Under the pieces are notes generated by a model that saw only the letters and a program-made list of their open reading frames with translations, was not told where the DNA came from and did not search any database. This document shows positions 11,090 through 20,922 of a stretch of 64,000 nt of DNA, in pieces. Position 1 is the first letter of the stretch. Each line of letters begins with the position of its first letter. Source of the stretch: Dipteris shenzhenensis (lineage: Eukaryota > Polypodiophyta > Polypodiopsida > Gleicheniales). The position numbers and the translations under genes were made by a program. The stretch lies in NCBI GenBank assembly GCA_047967505.1, contig CM106539.1, one strand, 5' to 3'.

Positions 11090-11819
11090 GAATAGCCCCT
11101 CCTTTTATAACAAAGAACAGGGGGCTCTCTCCCATAAATGCATCCTCCCACATGCATGGTGTGGAGAGGGCATCTTCCATGTGGGTGGAAGGTGGTGCGC
11201 ACCCTCAATTTGCAATCGACAAATTGAGGGATGCATTTTCCACATACTACAAGCCCCATATCTCTAGTGCATAATGCACTTGATTTTTCCCTCTTATTTA
11301 AATACTCACATGGGTGGGTTGGCACAAATGACTCTTGCCACCTCAACCTACTTTTTCTTTATGAAAATATTATACCTTGGACTATTCCACATGGGTCTAG
11401 CCCACATAGATGAGAAAGTCTAAGATGCCCTGCCACCTCTACCAATTAAATACAATATGTACCCTTGGCCTTGGCCATATATCACTTATTGTTTCATGGG
11501 ACTGCCTAGGTCGGAGGGGTGGCACATGGAGATTCCATGCCATCTCACCATATCACTTACTGTTTCATGGGACCGCCTAGGTGGAGGGGTGGCACATGGA
11601 GATTCCATGCCATCTCACCATACTATATTATTTGTTCCATGGACTATGTACAACAACACACTTATGGGTCCTCTTACTTGGAAGGGTGGCACATGGACAT
11701 GCCCTACCACCTCAACCTTGGGCCCTTGCCACTCCATATTATATTCTACTAATGCCACACACATATATTCACTTCTACTTATTACATTTACAATGGAATT
11801 TTTTTTGGCGGTAACACCA
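11090..11819 (-). mobile_element. LTR-like repeat, copy 2, with minus-strand TATA box
   Basis: Second copy of the repeat at 7.26-7.88 kb, starting TGTTACCGC on the minus strand at 11819. At 11101-11110 the minus strand reads TTATAAAAGG, a good TATA box facing the gag at 8.1-9.4 kb. Unlike copy 1 it carries a 71-bp internal tandem duplication. It could be the 5' LTR of the gag-bearing element. The plus ORFs here are translations of repeat DNA and recur in the other copies. Confidence 0.6.
11480..11620. repeat. 71-bp tandem duplication inside LTR copy 2
   Basis: Two consecutive units (11480-11550 and 11551-11620), each running from TATCACTTA through GGCACATGGAGATTCC to CATCTCACCA. Copy 1 at 7.6 kb has only one unit, so the duplication arose after the copies separated. 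Confidence 0.85.
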
Positions 11820-12102
11820 CATGACTGGCCAAACCTCATTAGATGTGCCATTTCAATTCTCCCTAAAACATAGGTTAAATCCTTAGACCTTAGGTACTTG
11901 AATTTCTAAGGTTCCTTGACCCTCTCCCTACACTTTAATTATTCTAATCCCTTTTTAACCCCTACGCAATGACCTATAGCTTAACATAACTGTATCTCAC
12001 TGAACATGACTCTGATTTTAGAGCCATATGAACCCATGCTCTTCTCTTGACTAATCCTATTGATTAGCATTCAACTCTAGGAAATATTGGGTGCTCATGT
12101 CA
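11623..12102. repeat. Segment duplicated around the copia insertion (copy A)
   Basis: This 480-bp segment holds the outer part of LTR copy 2 plus about 280 bp of flank. It is repeated at 12376-12653 continued at 18560-18762. At 11900-11904 it contains a single GAATT, the uninterrupted form of the site that the copia element duplicated in copy B. Confidence 0.85.
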
Positions 12103-12375
12103 TGACATTTCCTCTTGCTTAATTTCTTAGCTGTCCTCAACTAATAACTAAACATGGTCGAAATCCCATCATGGGTAGTGTTTGGGGGCTACATGCAATT
12201 ATAGTTGATGGAAGTTTCCTATATTATTATTTCCTAAAATAATAATCAAATGAAGGGTACGAATGCTTAGCTTCATTAGTGTCATATATTTGTCCCTGTT
12301 ATCTTTTTCATGCACCGCATGAAACTTATCTTGCAACTGCAAAATAAATGAAGGTTACATGCAAATAAATAAATG

Positions 12376-12653
12376 CTATATTATTTGTTCCATGGACTAT
12401 GTACAACAAACCTATGGGTCCTCTTACTTGGAAGGGTGGCACATGGACATGCCTTGCCACCTCAACCTTGGGGCCTTACCACTCCATATTATATTCTACT
12501 AATGCCACACGCATATATTCACTTCTATTTATTACCTTTACAATGGAAATTTTTTTGGCGGTAACACCACTTTTGTGGCCAAACCTCATTAGATGTGCCT
12601 TTTCAATTCTCCCTAAAACATAGGTTAATCCTTAGACATTAGGTACTAGAATT
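12376..12653. repeat. Copy B of the duplicated segment, left part
   Basis: Matches 11623 onward and ends in GAATT (12649-12653), the left target duplication of the copia element. The match resumes at 18560 after the element. Two short plus ORFs here are repeat translations. Confidence 0.85.
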
Positions 12654-12834
12654 TGTGGGGGTTAAAGGTCACTGTGCCTTAACCCCGGTTATGTACAATA
12701 CTCAAACACATATATAAATGAATGAAAAAGAAGATTAGGGTGGTTCTGCACCCACAAAAACTTGTGTGGCTCTCTGTCTCTCTCTCTCGCTCTCTCTCCT
12801 TCTTCCATTCTTGCTTCCGCTGAGAGCACTCTCA
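12654..12834 (+). repeat. Copia 5' LTR
   Basis: Begins TGTGGGGGTTAAAGG and ends GAGCACTCTCA, with a CT microsatellite in its right half. It differs from the 3' LTR by A versus C in the CACCCAC-AAAAC region and C versus T near TTCCG-TGAG. The solo-LTR relative at 23.84 kb agrees with the 3' LTR at both sites, so both changes arose in this copy. Confidence 0.97.
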
Positions 12835-12836
12835 AC

Positions 12837-12849
12837 TGGTATCAGAGCC
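12837..12849 (+). other. Copia primer-binding site (initiator Met tRNA)
   Basis: TGGTATCAGAGCC lies 2 bp after the 5' LTR. It is complementary to the 3' end of plant initiator methionine tRNA, the usual primer of copia elements. Confidence 0.95.
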
Positions 12850-14260
12850 CGGGTGATCTAGCTGAGCGTGCGTGAATGCTTGAAGCTCAGCAGCTCTGTG
12901 GGAGGAAGGAGAAGCTCTGTGGGAAGCTTTGTGGGTGACTTTACTTGCATCCGAGTGTGCAGAGACCTTGGAGGAACCTTTGGAAAAGTCACTTTGGCTT
13001 TACGAAGTGGTTTTGAGAGCCTGTTAAGAGCTTTCAAAGAAAAAGTCGTTTTATGAGCTTTTCCCTGTTCCGTTCGATGACAGAGACTCCGTATTGACTT
13101 GTAGAGGCAACTATTGCTTGCTTTTGGTGTCCACTTCACTTCAGGAGCTTGGAAACACCTTCATTCTTGAATCTGGGATCATTTCATTGGATTTCTGACT
13201 CACTGTGTCAGTTCCTGCGTTTTTTGCCTGGGTGTTGGAACTCAAGTTTGGAGCAACCATTTGCAGATCTGTCAGTTTCGGTGGACTCAGGAGGTCCTAA
13301 AACTTCTATGTTGCTCATCATTCGCACTCCGGTGGAGTTTACAGATAGCTCTGTTTCAAAAAACGTTTTTCAGTCCGTGTGTTGGACCCAGTGATTGAGA
13401 CCACGGTTTCCAAAACCGTCTGTCCCATTGCGTTCCGGACGCCCAAAGACCCCTACCTATCAGTTGTTGCATGATTCGGTGAAGGATTTTCAGAGTTATA
13501 AATCTCTGTGTATTCGATTTCGTCTCTCTGTTATGCATTTTTCATTCTAAGGTTTTGAAACCTTAGATTTATGCCACATGACAGTGGATAAGTGTTGACT
13601 CCCATTTCTCACTCATCGGTTGGGATTTTGGAGTTCTGGCAGAAGAGAGATATTTGCAGATTTTCTTGCTGAGTCCGATTATGCAATGGCGCCCATGTTT
13701 TGAAGCATCTCAGGTTCTATTTTCAGTAGCGCTCATTACCGTGGGACTATGATTTCTTGAGCATACCTTATGCAGATCACTCTGGTTGTAGTTTGAGTAG
13801 TGTGCGCTCATTCGTGGTATGCATTGGGTTGCAATGGATGATTTATAGGCCATTTGGATGCATTGCGGTCCTTGTTGGATGTGCTGATAGGCCCAAATTG
13901 CCTTGTGGGATGCTATTTTTATGGACGCTTTGCACATGGATGCTATTTTATGCTGAGGGACAGCTTTGACACATTGCAGGTGATGCACTAATAGTGCTAT
14001 GCTCTCTTGGATGAGATATTATTGATGCATATGCCAGTGGACAGTGTTTATGCTTGAGTCATTTGGCACTTATAGGCATTTTCTTTTGGGCCAGATTTGC
14101 TCATATGGATGCATAGTATATGCACATGAGTCAGATGCTTTGAGCTTTGAGTTTTGGTGATATTTCACTCTATTGTGGCATACACATTTGGGTGCACCTA
14201 GTATTTTGTGTGATTCTCTCTTGCAGGCACTAGCATTTGGGATTTTGTTTCATTTGCATC

Positions 14261-17200
14261 ATGGCATCCTCTTCCACGTCTGAAAAGGAGTTTTTCAGCA
14301 TTAAAAAGTTTGATGGGACAAACTTTTCTTTGTGGAAAGAACAAATAAGGGATGTGCTTATTCAAAAGAAGCAGATTAAACCCTTGACAGGGATTGAAGC
14401 TAAGCCTGCAAATATGTCTAAGGATGATTGGAATGAGTTGGATGCATTAGCAAAGTCTACTATTAGACTTCATCTTGCAGAGTCAGTTTATTTCACAGTA
14501 GTAAATGAGCAGACTACAGAAGATTTGTGGAAGAAACTGTGTGCCACTTATGAGAAGGAAACTACCTCTAATAAAGTTTACCTCATGAAGAGGTTGTTTG
14601 AGCTGCAGATGAAGGAAGGGGTCTCCATTGCTTCTCATTTGAATGAATTCAATATTATTTTCAGCCAACTTCAGGCTCAGAAAATGAAATTTGATGCGGA
14701 GACTAAGGCAATATTTCTCTTATGTTCATTGCCATCATCATGGGATACCTTCCGTACAGCTGTCAGTAACTCTGCACCTGGTGGAGTACTGAAATTTGAT
14801 GATGTTGTGGGTAGCTTGTTGGCCGAGGAGATTAGACGGAAGTCTATGGATGGCAACAAGCAGGATGCAGCCTTAAATGTGCAAAGGGGTAGATCACAGT
14901 TCAGGGGGAAGTCCCAAGAAAGAGGGAAGTCTCGTAGCAAATCCAGGGCACGGAACATTGAGTGTTACCATTGTGGCAAGCAGGGCCATATGAAAAAGGA
15001 TTGCTAGAAGCTGAAAAGAGAGCAAAAGGATAAGAAAAAGAATGCAAATTGGGGTGCAAATCAAAAGGAAGAGAGTCCAAGGGAGGACAAAGGAAAAGTG
15101 AAGATCGAGGAGATCAATGCAGTCACACATGATAGTGACAATGATGTTCTCTTCATGTCTAGTTTATCTGCAGAGTTGCTTACCACTTCAGATGATGCAT
15201 ATTCCCAGGATTGGATTTTGGATTCTGGTGCTTCATTCCATGTTACTCCCCATAGGGAATGGTTCTCCACTTATGATAGTGGAAAGACAGGTTGTGTGCA
15301 TCTTGGAAATGACTATGCATGTGACATAGTGGGAGCAGGTGACATAAAGTTTTCTTTTGCAAATGGGTCTGCATTTGTTTTGAAACATGTGAGACATGTG
15401 CCTAAGTTGACCAAGAGTCTTATTTCAGTGGGTCAGCTAGATGATGCTAGTTTTCACACCACTTTTGGCTTTCAAAGTTGGAAAATTCAAAAGGGCTCTA
15501 TGCTTTTGGCTAGGGGTGCCAAGTGTGGGACTTTATATCCCTTACATGTATCAGGGGTATTTGATCATGTTGTTGCAATAACCGAGCAGCCAAGCACTTC
15601 TTTGTGGCATTGCAGGTTGGGGCACATGAGCCAGAATGGAATGAAACTCTTATGCCGTTTGGGTTATGTACCGCATTTGAGTTTCTTTGATTTTGAATTT
15701 TGTGAGCACTGTCTCTATGGGAAGCAGACTAAATCAGCCCATAAAAGAAGGGGAAAGAAAGAGTTTGAAATGCTTGATTTGGTGCATTCAGACGTATGTG
15801 GTCCCATGCCTACACGGTCATTAGGCGGGGCTGAATACTATGTAACATTCATTGATGATGCAACTAGGAAAGTGTGGGCTTATGCTATAGCTCGGAAGAG
15901 TGATGTGTTCCAGGTATTTTAGAAATGGCTGGCCTTGGTTGAGAATCAGTCAAGTAGAACGCTTAAATGCCTACGGACTGACAATGGTGGAGAGTATCTC
16001 TCTCATGACTTTCAGCATTTCTGTGATACACGTGGGATTAAGAGGGAGCTCACATCCCCTCGTACTCCAGAGCAAAATCCAGTTGCAGAAAAGATGAACC
16101 GTACCATTCAAGAAAGGTTGCAATGCATGCTTTCCAATGCAAGTCTTTCTGGTGGTTTTTAGGCTGAGGCAATGAAGACTGCAGTGCATGTGATCAATAG
16201 ATCACCTAGTAAGAGTTTGGATGGTGGTATTCCTGAAGAGGCATGGAGTGGCAAGAAGCCCTCTTACTCTCATTTGCGTATATTTGGGTGTGAGGCATAT
16301 GCACATGTGCCAAAAGAGCTTCGAAAGAAGCTAGATCCTAAGTCTAGGAAATGCATCTTTCTAGGTTATGGTGAAAGTGGAGAGATGGGTTATCGTCTCT
16401 GGTATCCAGAAGCAAAGAAGATCATACGCAGCCATGATGTGGTCTTCAATGAAAAGAAGATTCATAAGGCACCCATGAGGGATGTGGAAATGAGGAGAAT
16501 CACTTTCCAGGATATGAATCCACCTGCATATGTTGATAGACAGCAAGCTGTCCATGCACCAAATGTGCAAGAAATGGTACAACCAAGTACTCCCACAGGT
16601 ATACAATCAAGGGTAGATGATGGATCATCTATTGGTGGAAATGATGAGCCAAATGTGGCTGATATGCAAGTGGGACAGCAAGCTGAAATGCCCTTGAGAA
16701 GATCATCTAGAGTGTCTAGACCACCTGATAGGTTTGTTCCAGGGGTAGACTATGTGATGCTTACTGATTGCGGGGAGCCTTCTTGCTACAAAGAGGCTAT
16801 GATGCGTGAGGATCAACGCAAGTGGGAGTATGCTATGCAATCAGAGATGAGTTCACTTATGAAGAATAAGACTTGGGACTTGGTTTCTTTGCCACATGGA
16901 AAGAAAGCATTGCCATGTAAATGGGTCTACAAAATGAAGGTCACAGGTGACGATGTGCCTAGGTACAAGGCCCGTTTGGTTGCTAAAGGGTTCAAGCAAG
17001 AGAAGGGTGTGGACTTTGATGAGATATTCTCTCCGGTTGTGAAGATGACCACACTTAGATGCATGCTTGGACTAGTGGCAGTAGAGGATATGGAGCTTAT
17101 GCAAATGGATGTCAAGACAGCTTTCTTGCATGGGGATTTGCATGAGGAAATTTACATGGTGCAACCGGAAGGCTTTGAAGAAAAGGGCAAAGAGCATTTA

Positions 17201-18325
17201 GTTTGCAAGCTAAAGAAGAGTCTCTATGGTCTTAAGCAAGCACCTAGAGAATGGTATCAGAAGTTTGATGCTTTCATTCGGTCCCAGGGTTTTAGAAGGA
17301 GTGAAATTGATCACTGCCTCTACACTAAAAGGGCTAAGGATAATAGCCTGATAATCCTGGCACTATATGTGGATGATATGCTATTGGCTAGCAAGAATAC
17401 TTATGAGCTAGATGCATTAAAGGCCAAGTTGCATGAGGCCTTTGATATGAAGGATTTGGGATTTGCAGGTCATATTCTTGGTATGCGCATCACCCGTGAT
17501 CGGAGTAGGAAACTCCTTTGGCTTTCACAAAAAGAGTATATTACAAAAGTATTGCAGCGTTTCAATATGGAGGGGGGGAAGGCAGTGAGTACTCCATTGC
17601 CTCCATATGTGAAACTGAGTCATACAGATAGTCCCAAATCAGATGAGGAGAGGGCCATGATGGCCAAGGTTCCTTATGCATCAGCAGTTGGGAGTCTTAT
17701 GTATGCTATGATAGCTACTAGGCCAGACATTGCATTTGCAGTGGGAGTTGTTAGCCGGTATATGGCTAATCCAGGAAAGAGGCATTGGGAGGCAGTTAAG
17801 TCCATCATGAGGTACATGAAGGGTACCAAGGAGATGTGCATTTGCTTTGGTAAAGGAGACATGCATGTACTTGGGTACACAGATTCAGACTATGCAAGGC
17901 ATGTGGATAGTAGGAGATCCACTTCTGGTTATGTGTTCACCTTTGCAGGTGGTGCAGTGTCATGGATGTCTCGCGCACAGAAGTTCGTTGCTTTGTCTAC
18001 CACAGAGGCTAAGTATGTTGCAGCCACAGAGGGTTGCAAGGAGGCTATATGGCTTGATTGGCTAGTGGGAGATTTGGGGATTCATACAGGTGTACCGACA
18101 TTGGATAGTGATTCCATGAGTGCTATTCAACTAGCACGGAATCCGGTCTTTCATGCAAAGACCAAACACATTGAGGTCAGGTACCATTTCATCAGGGAGG
18201 TACTTGAGGACAAGCGCATAGAGCTTGTCAAGGTTCATACAGATGATAACCCTGCAGATATGTTGACGAAGAGTCTACCTAGTCAGCGGTTTGAGTATTG
18301 TCGTGTATTGATGGGCATTGGATAG
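14261..18325 (+). pseudogene. Copia gag-pol polyprotein with three TAG stops
   Basis: One continuous frame of 1354 codons starts at the Met of MASSSTSEKEF (14261) and ends at TAG 18323-18325. In order: Gag with zinc knuckle CYHCGKQGHMKKDC (14963-15004); aspartic protease motif LDSGAS (about 15220); the HHCC domain with CEHC (about 15700); the integrase core with HSD, LRTDNGGEY and an EK after TPEQNPVA; reverse transcriptase with YKARLVAKGF, MDVKTAFLHGDL and LYVDDM; RNase H with YTDSDYA and STTEAKY. The upstream in-frame Met at 14237 is less likely. Stops at 15005-15007, 15920-15922 and 16160-16162 are all TAG and each is one transition from CAG or TGG. Otherwise the frame is undamaged, consistent with the near-identical LTRs. 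Confidence 0.96.
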
Positions 18326-18367
18326 TATGCTCACTGGTTGTTCTCCCTTAAAGGCACATTGTCCTTT

Positions 18368-18378
18368 AAGTGGGAGGT
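18368..18378 (+). other. Copia polypurine tract
   Basis: AAGTGGGAGGT lies directly before the 3' LTR start at 18379, the position where plus-strand DNA synthesis is primed. The same tract is seen reversed next to the truncated copy at 24.0 kb. Confidence 0.9.
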
Positions 18379-18559
18379 TGTGGGGGTTAAAGGTCACTGT
18401 GCCTTAACCCCGGTTATGTACAATACTCAAACACATATATAAATGAATGAAAAAGAAGATTAGGGTGGTTCTGCACCCACCAAAACTTGTGTGGCTCTCT
18501 GTCTCTCTCTCTCGCTCTCTCTCCTTCTTCCATTCTTGCTTCCGTTGAGAGCACTCTCA
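18379..18559 (+). repeat. Copia 3' LTR
   Basis: 181 bp, same ends as the 5' LTR with two substitutions; followed directly by GAATT at 18560-18564. Confidence 0.97.
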
Positions 18560-18762
18560 GAATTTCTAAGGTTCCTTGACCCTCTCCCTACACTTTAATT
18601 ATTCTAATCCCTGTTTAAGCCTTAGGCAATGACCTATAGCTTAACATAACCGTATCTCACTGAACATGACTCTGATTTTAGAGCCATATGAACCCATGCT
18701 CTTATCTTGACTAATCCTATTGATTAACATTCAACTTAGGAAAATATTGGGTGCTCATGTCA
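18560..18762. repeat. Copy B of the duplicated segment, right part
   Basis: Continues the match to copy A (11900-12102) across the copia insertion and ends near the same phrase, GTGCTCATGTCA. After it the two copies diverge. Confidence 0.85.
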
Positions 18763-19609
18763 CGAGCCATCGCCGCTGAGGCATTGCGATTCATATGAGT
18801 GTGAGAGAGATCGAGAATGATTGAGTGTCCTTTCACTTCCATTGAGGGATAGAGATTTTCTGTCCATAGGATTTCCGTTCATCTCCTTTGAGAGTTTGTG
18901 TGAAGTTCATGAGTGATTCCTTTGTGAGAGAGATTGAGAGTTTTGGAAGAGAGATTTAGATAGGTATGTTTTTATTTGTGATTAAGAGAGCATTGTGTGA
19001 GTGTTCATTCCTTCATGAATTGTTGCTAATCTCTATGGGAGAATTGTAGTTTGAGAATTCCGTCCATTGCTGTAAGATCGACCTCTACAACAAGTCTTAA
19101 GTGCTCTTTTTTCTGAGTGAGTGAGGACTGGAGAGGCTCAACAAAGCAACATCGACTTGACCTCAAGGCCATCCATAGCAAGGGTGACTCACCTAAGCAT
19201 AGGGCACTCTGCTCCATCTATGCTCCTTTGCAACAAAGAAGAGAGTATTGTTAAAAGAGAGATTGCATCATTTTACACTCTGACAAGACACATGCATTCT
19301 TTAAAAGGAGCATTCATGAGTGACAACAAGCTTAGTGTTTGAAGTCCATGATTGGCATAAGTCCTTACATGTACTCTTTTTTTATAATTGTGTTCAAATC
19401 TTCAAATTAGTTTACAATGACTCTTATTAGAATGATTTTTTATTAGTAAATTTTAAATGCATATTTATATTTTATGCTTCCCTAGGGTTTTTAACAGAGG
19501 ATGGACAAAGTGCAATATATAAGATGATTGGAGTTGTAAAGTCTGATTATATATCTCTCAACTTTATTAAAATACCTTATGTATTTGATTTGTGATTACA
19601 AGATATATA
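18763..19609. other. No gene recognised
   Basis: Contains a gagagagatcgagaa-like stretch and AT-rich DNA. The short ORFs at 19026-19217 and 19121-19342 show no domain. Confidence 0.4.
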
Positions 19610-19679
19610 TGTATATCTTGATTGTTCAAGAGTATTTTTTAATTGTGCCACATTTATCTCATCTAAGGAGATTTCTAGG

Positions 19680-20060
19680 GACTCCATTGAGAAGGCAGGA
19701 ATAGACTCCATTGAAACTATGTGCTTGATGAAGAAGCAGTTTCCTACATCAATGCTTACCATTCAAATGCAGTTACTTGTACATTTGCTAGATGATGTGG
19801 CTATTATAGGAATAACACATAGTCAATGGATGTTTTTTCTTGAGATATTTATGAAGACATTAAAGGTATTTGTACATGAACAAGGCTCGAGGGAAGTATG
19901 GCGGCAGAGTGTTGGTTGATGCAGGAGTCATTACTATATATTAGTGAACTTCTTGCACATATGGATCCTACCATTCCACAACTTTGGGATGATAACATGA
20001 TGAGCATATTGTTGGAGAAGTTGCTCAAGGAAAAGGTATCAAGAGAAAAGTGAATGAGTT
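19680..20060 (+). pseudogene. CACTA (En/Spm) transposase remnant, DUF4218-like
   Basis: From about 19700 the plus strand encodes ETMCLMKKQFPTSML, then LLVHLLDDVAIIGITHSQWM, FMKTLKVFVHEQGSRE, and after a frameshift near 19910 AECWLMQESLLYISELL and MDPTIPQLWDDN. The order (Phe-Pro, then a VHL segment, a W-M pair, a KxLKxFV helix, then the AEG/AEC block) matches the DUF4218 region of plant CACTA transposase ORFs. The original would have cut and pasted elements with CACTA ends. The catalytic region is absent and CACTA termini were not found. Confidence 0.6.
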
Positions 20061-20639
20061 TTTATGGCATAAAGCAAACACATTTTGTATTCTTAATATC
20101 ATGAATATACAAAAGTGGTTATCAAAGATATGAGGATGAGCAGGTCAAAAGAAATGCACATAGTAGAACATTTAGGAGGACACATAGGAGTGAACCATAT
20201 CTAGAGGAGCTTGCCATTCTCCCAAAGGACATGTTAAGATGCCCTTTAAAAAGCAGAATCTAGAGGTGAAGAAGTAACTGAATAGGAATGGGAATTTTCT
20301 TATGGATGTGATTTACATGTAAGCTTACAATCCATTAACTCTCATAATATTTTTAATCCCATGAGATTGTATATTTTGTTTTTAAAAGTAAACATATGTA
20401 ATCTCATATCTCTTGTTGTATTGTAGTACACTAAACACGTAGTGCTTTGATCACATGGATGACAATTTTGTTGGAAATATGTTGATAATAATAGAAGCAC
20501 ATGTGATTGGGGTGTGTTGGAAAACTTTCTTCAAGCGAGCTAGGCAAGCACTTTTGATAATAATCTTATTATACAAGACATAATGGAATTTGGATTTTGA
20601 AATTTTAATATTTTTTTGATGTCAAATGCTTTAAGGTTA

Positions 20640-20760
20640 TCTATCGTGGTCCCAATGCAACAGTGAGGAAGGACCCTTGTGGCTTTTTTGGCATAGACTC
20701 CTCAAAGATACGGACAAATCAAAGTGATGCTTTTGTGCTTCCCTAACAATGTGAGTAGGT
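20640..20760 (+). pseudogene. CACTA ORF remnant, DUF4216-like tail
   Basis: The plus strand reads RKDPCGFFGIDSSKIRTNQS followed by DAFVLP, a stop and QCE. This resembles the C-terminal DUF4216 motif of plant CACTA ORFs, in which a short conserved block precedes an acidic-F-(V/I)-L-A-x-Q phrase. It lies about 0.6 kb after the DUF4218-like block in the same orientation, as expected. The tail is duplicated at 20852. Confidence 0.45.
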
Positions 20761-20922
20761 ATCATTTCATGTTCCATGATTTGATTGATATATAATCATA
20801 TACATATACATATATATGTATATGGATATGATTATATATCAAAGATATGTGAAGTGATACTTTTGTGCTTCCTAAACAATGTGAGTAGGTATCATTTCAT
20901 TTTCCATGGTTTTATTGATATA
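20722..20922. repeat. Direct repeats flanking a 58-bp palindrome
   Basis: About 71 bp beginning AAGTGATGCTTTTGTGCTTC (20722-20792) recur at 20852-20922. Between them, 20785-20842 is an almost perfect AT palindrome starting TTGATATATAATC and ending GATTATATATCAA. The pattern suggests a local duplication templated at a hairpin. Confidence 0.75.

Larger units (their letters stand above)
12654..18559 (+). mobile_element. Complete young Ty1/copia retrotransposon
   Basis: A 5906-bp element with two 181-bp LTRs that differ at only two positions (about 1.1%), TG...CA ends, a 5-bp target duplication GAATT (12649-12653 and 18560-18564), a primer-binding site, a polypurine tract and a full-length gag-pol frame. 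A leader of about 1.4 kb (12850-14260) precedes gag and contains no convincing gene. The LTRs are unusually short for copia. The gag-pol frame has three in-frame TAG codons and no frameshift, so the copy is structurally complete but not coding-competent as read here. It sits inside an older duplicated repeat. A truncated relative lies at 23.84-24.13 kb in the opposite orientation. Confidence 0.97.

Noticed and set aside
10768-11346. A 192-aa minus-strand ORF
   Set aside because: It runs across the LTR promoter region and pyrimidine-rich leader, has no domain, and its left part is low complexity.
11457-11873. ORFs up to 138 aa with repeated HGDSMPSH-like phrases
   Set aside because: They arise from the LTR-like repeat and its 71-bp tandem duplication and recur wherever the repeat occurs.
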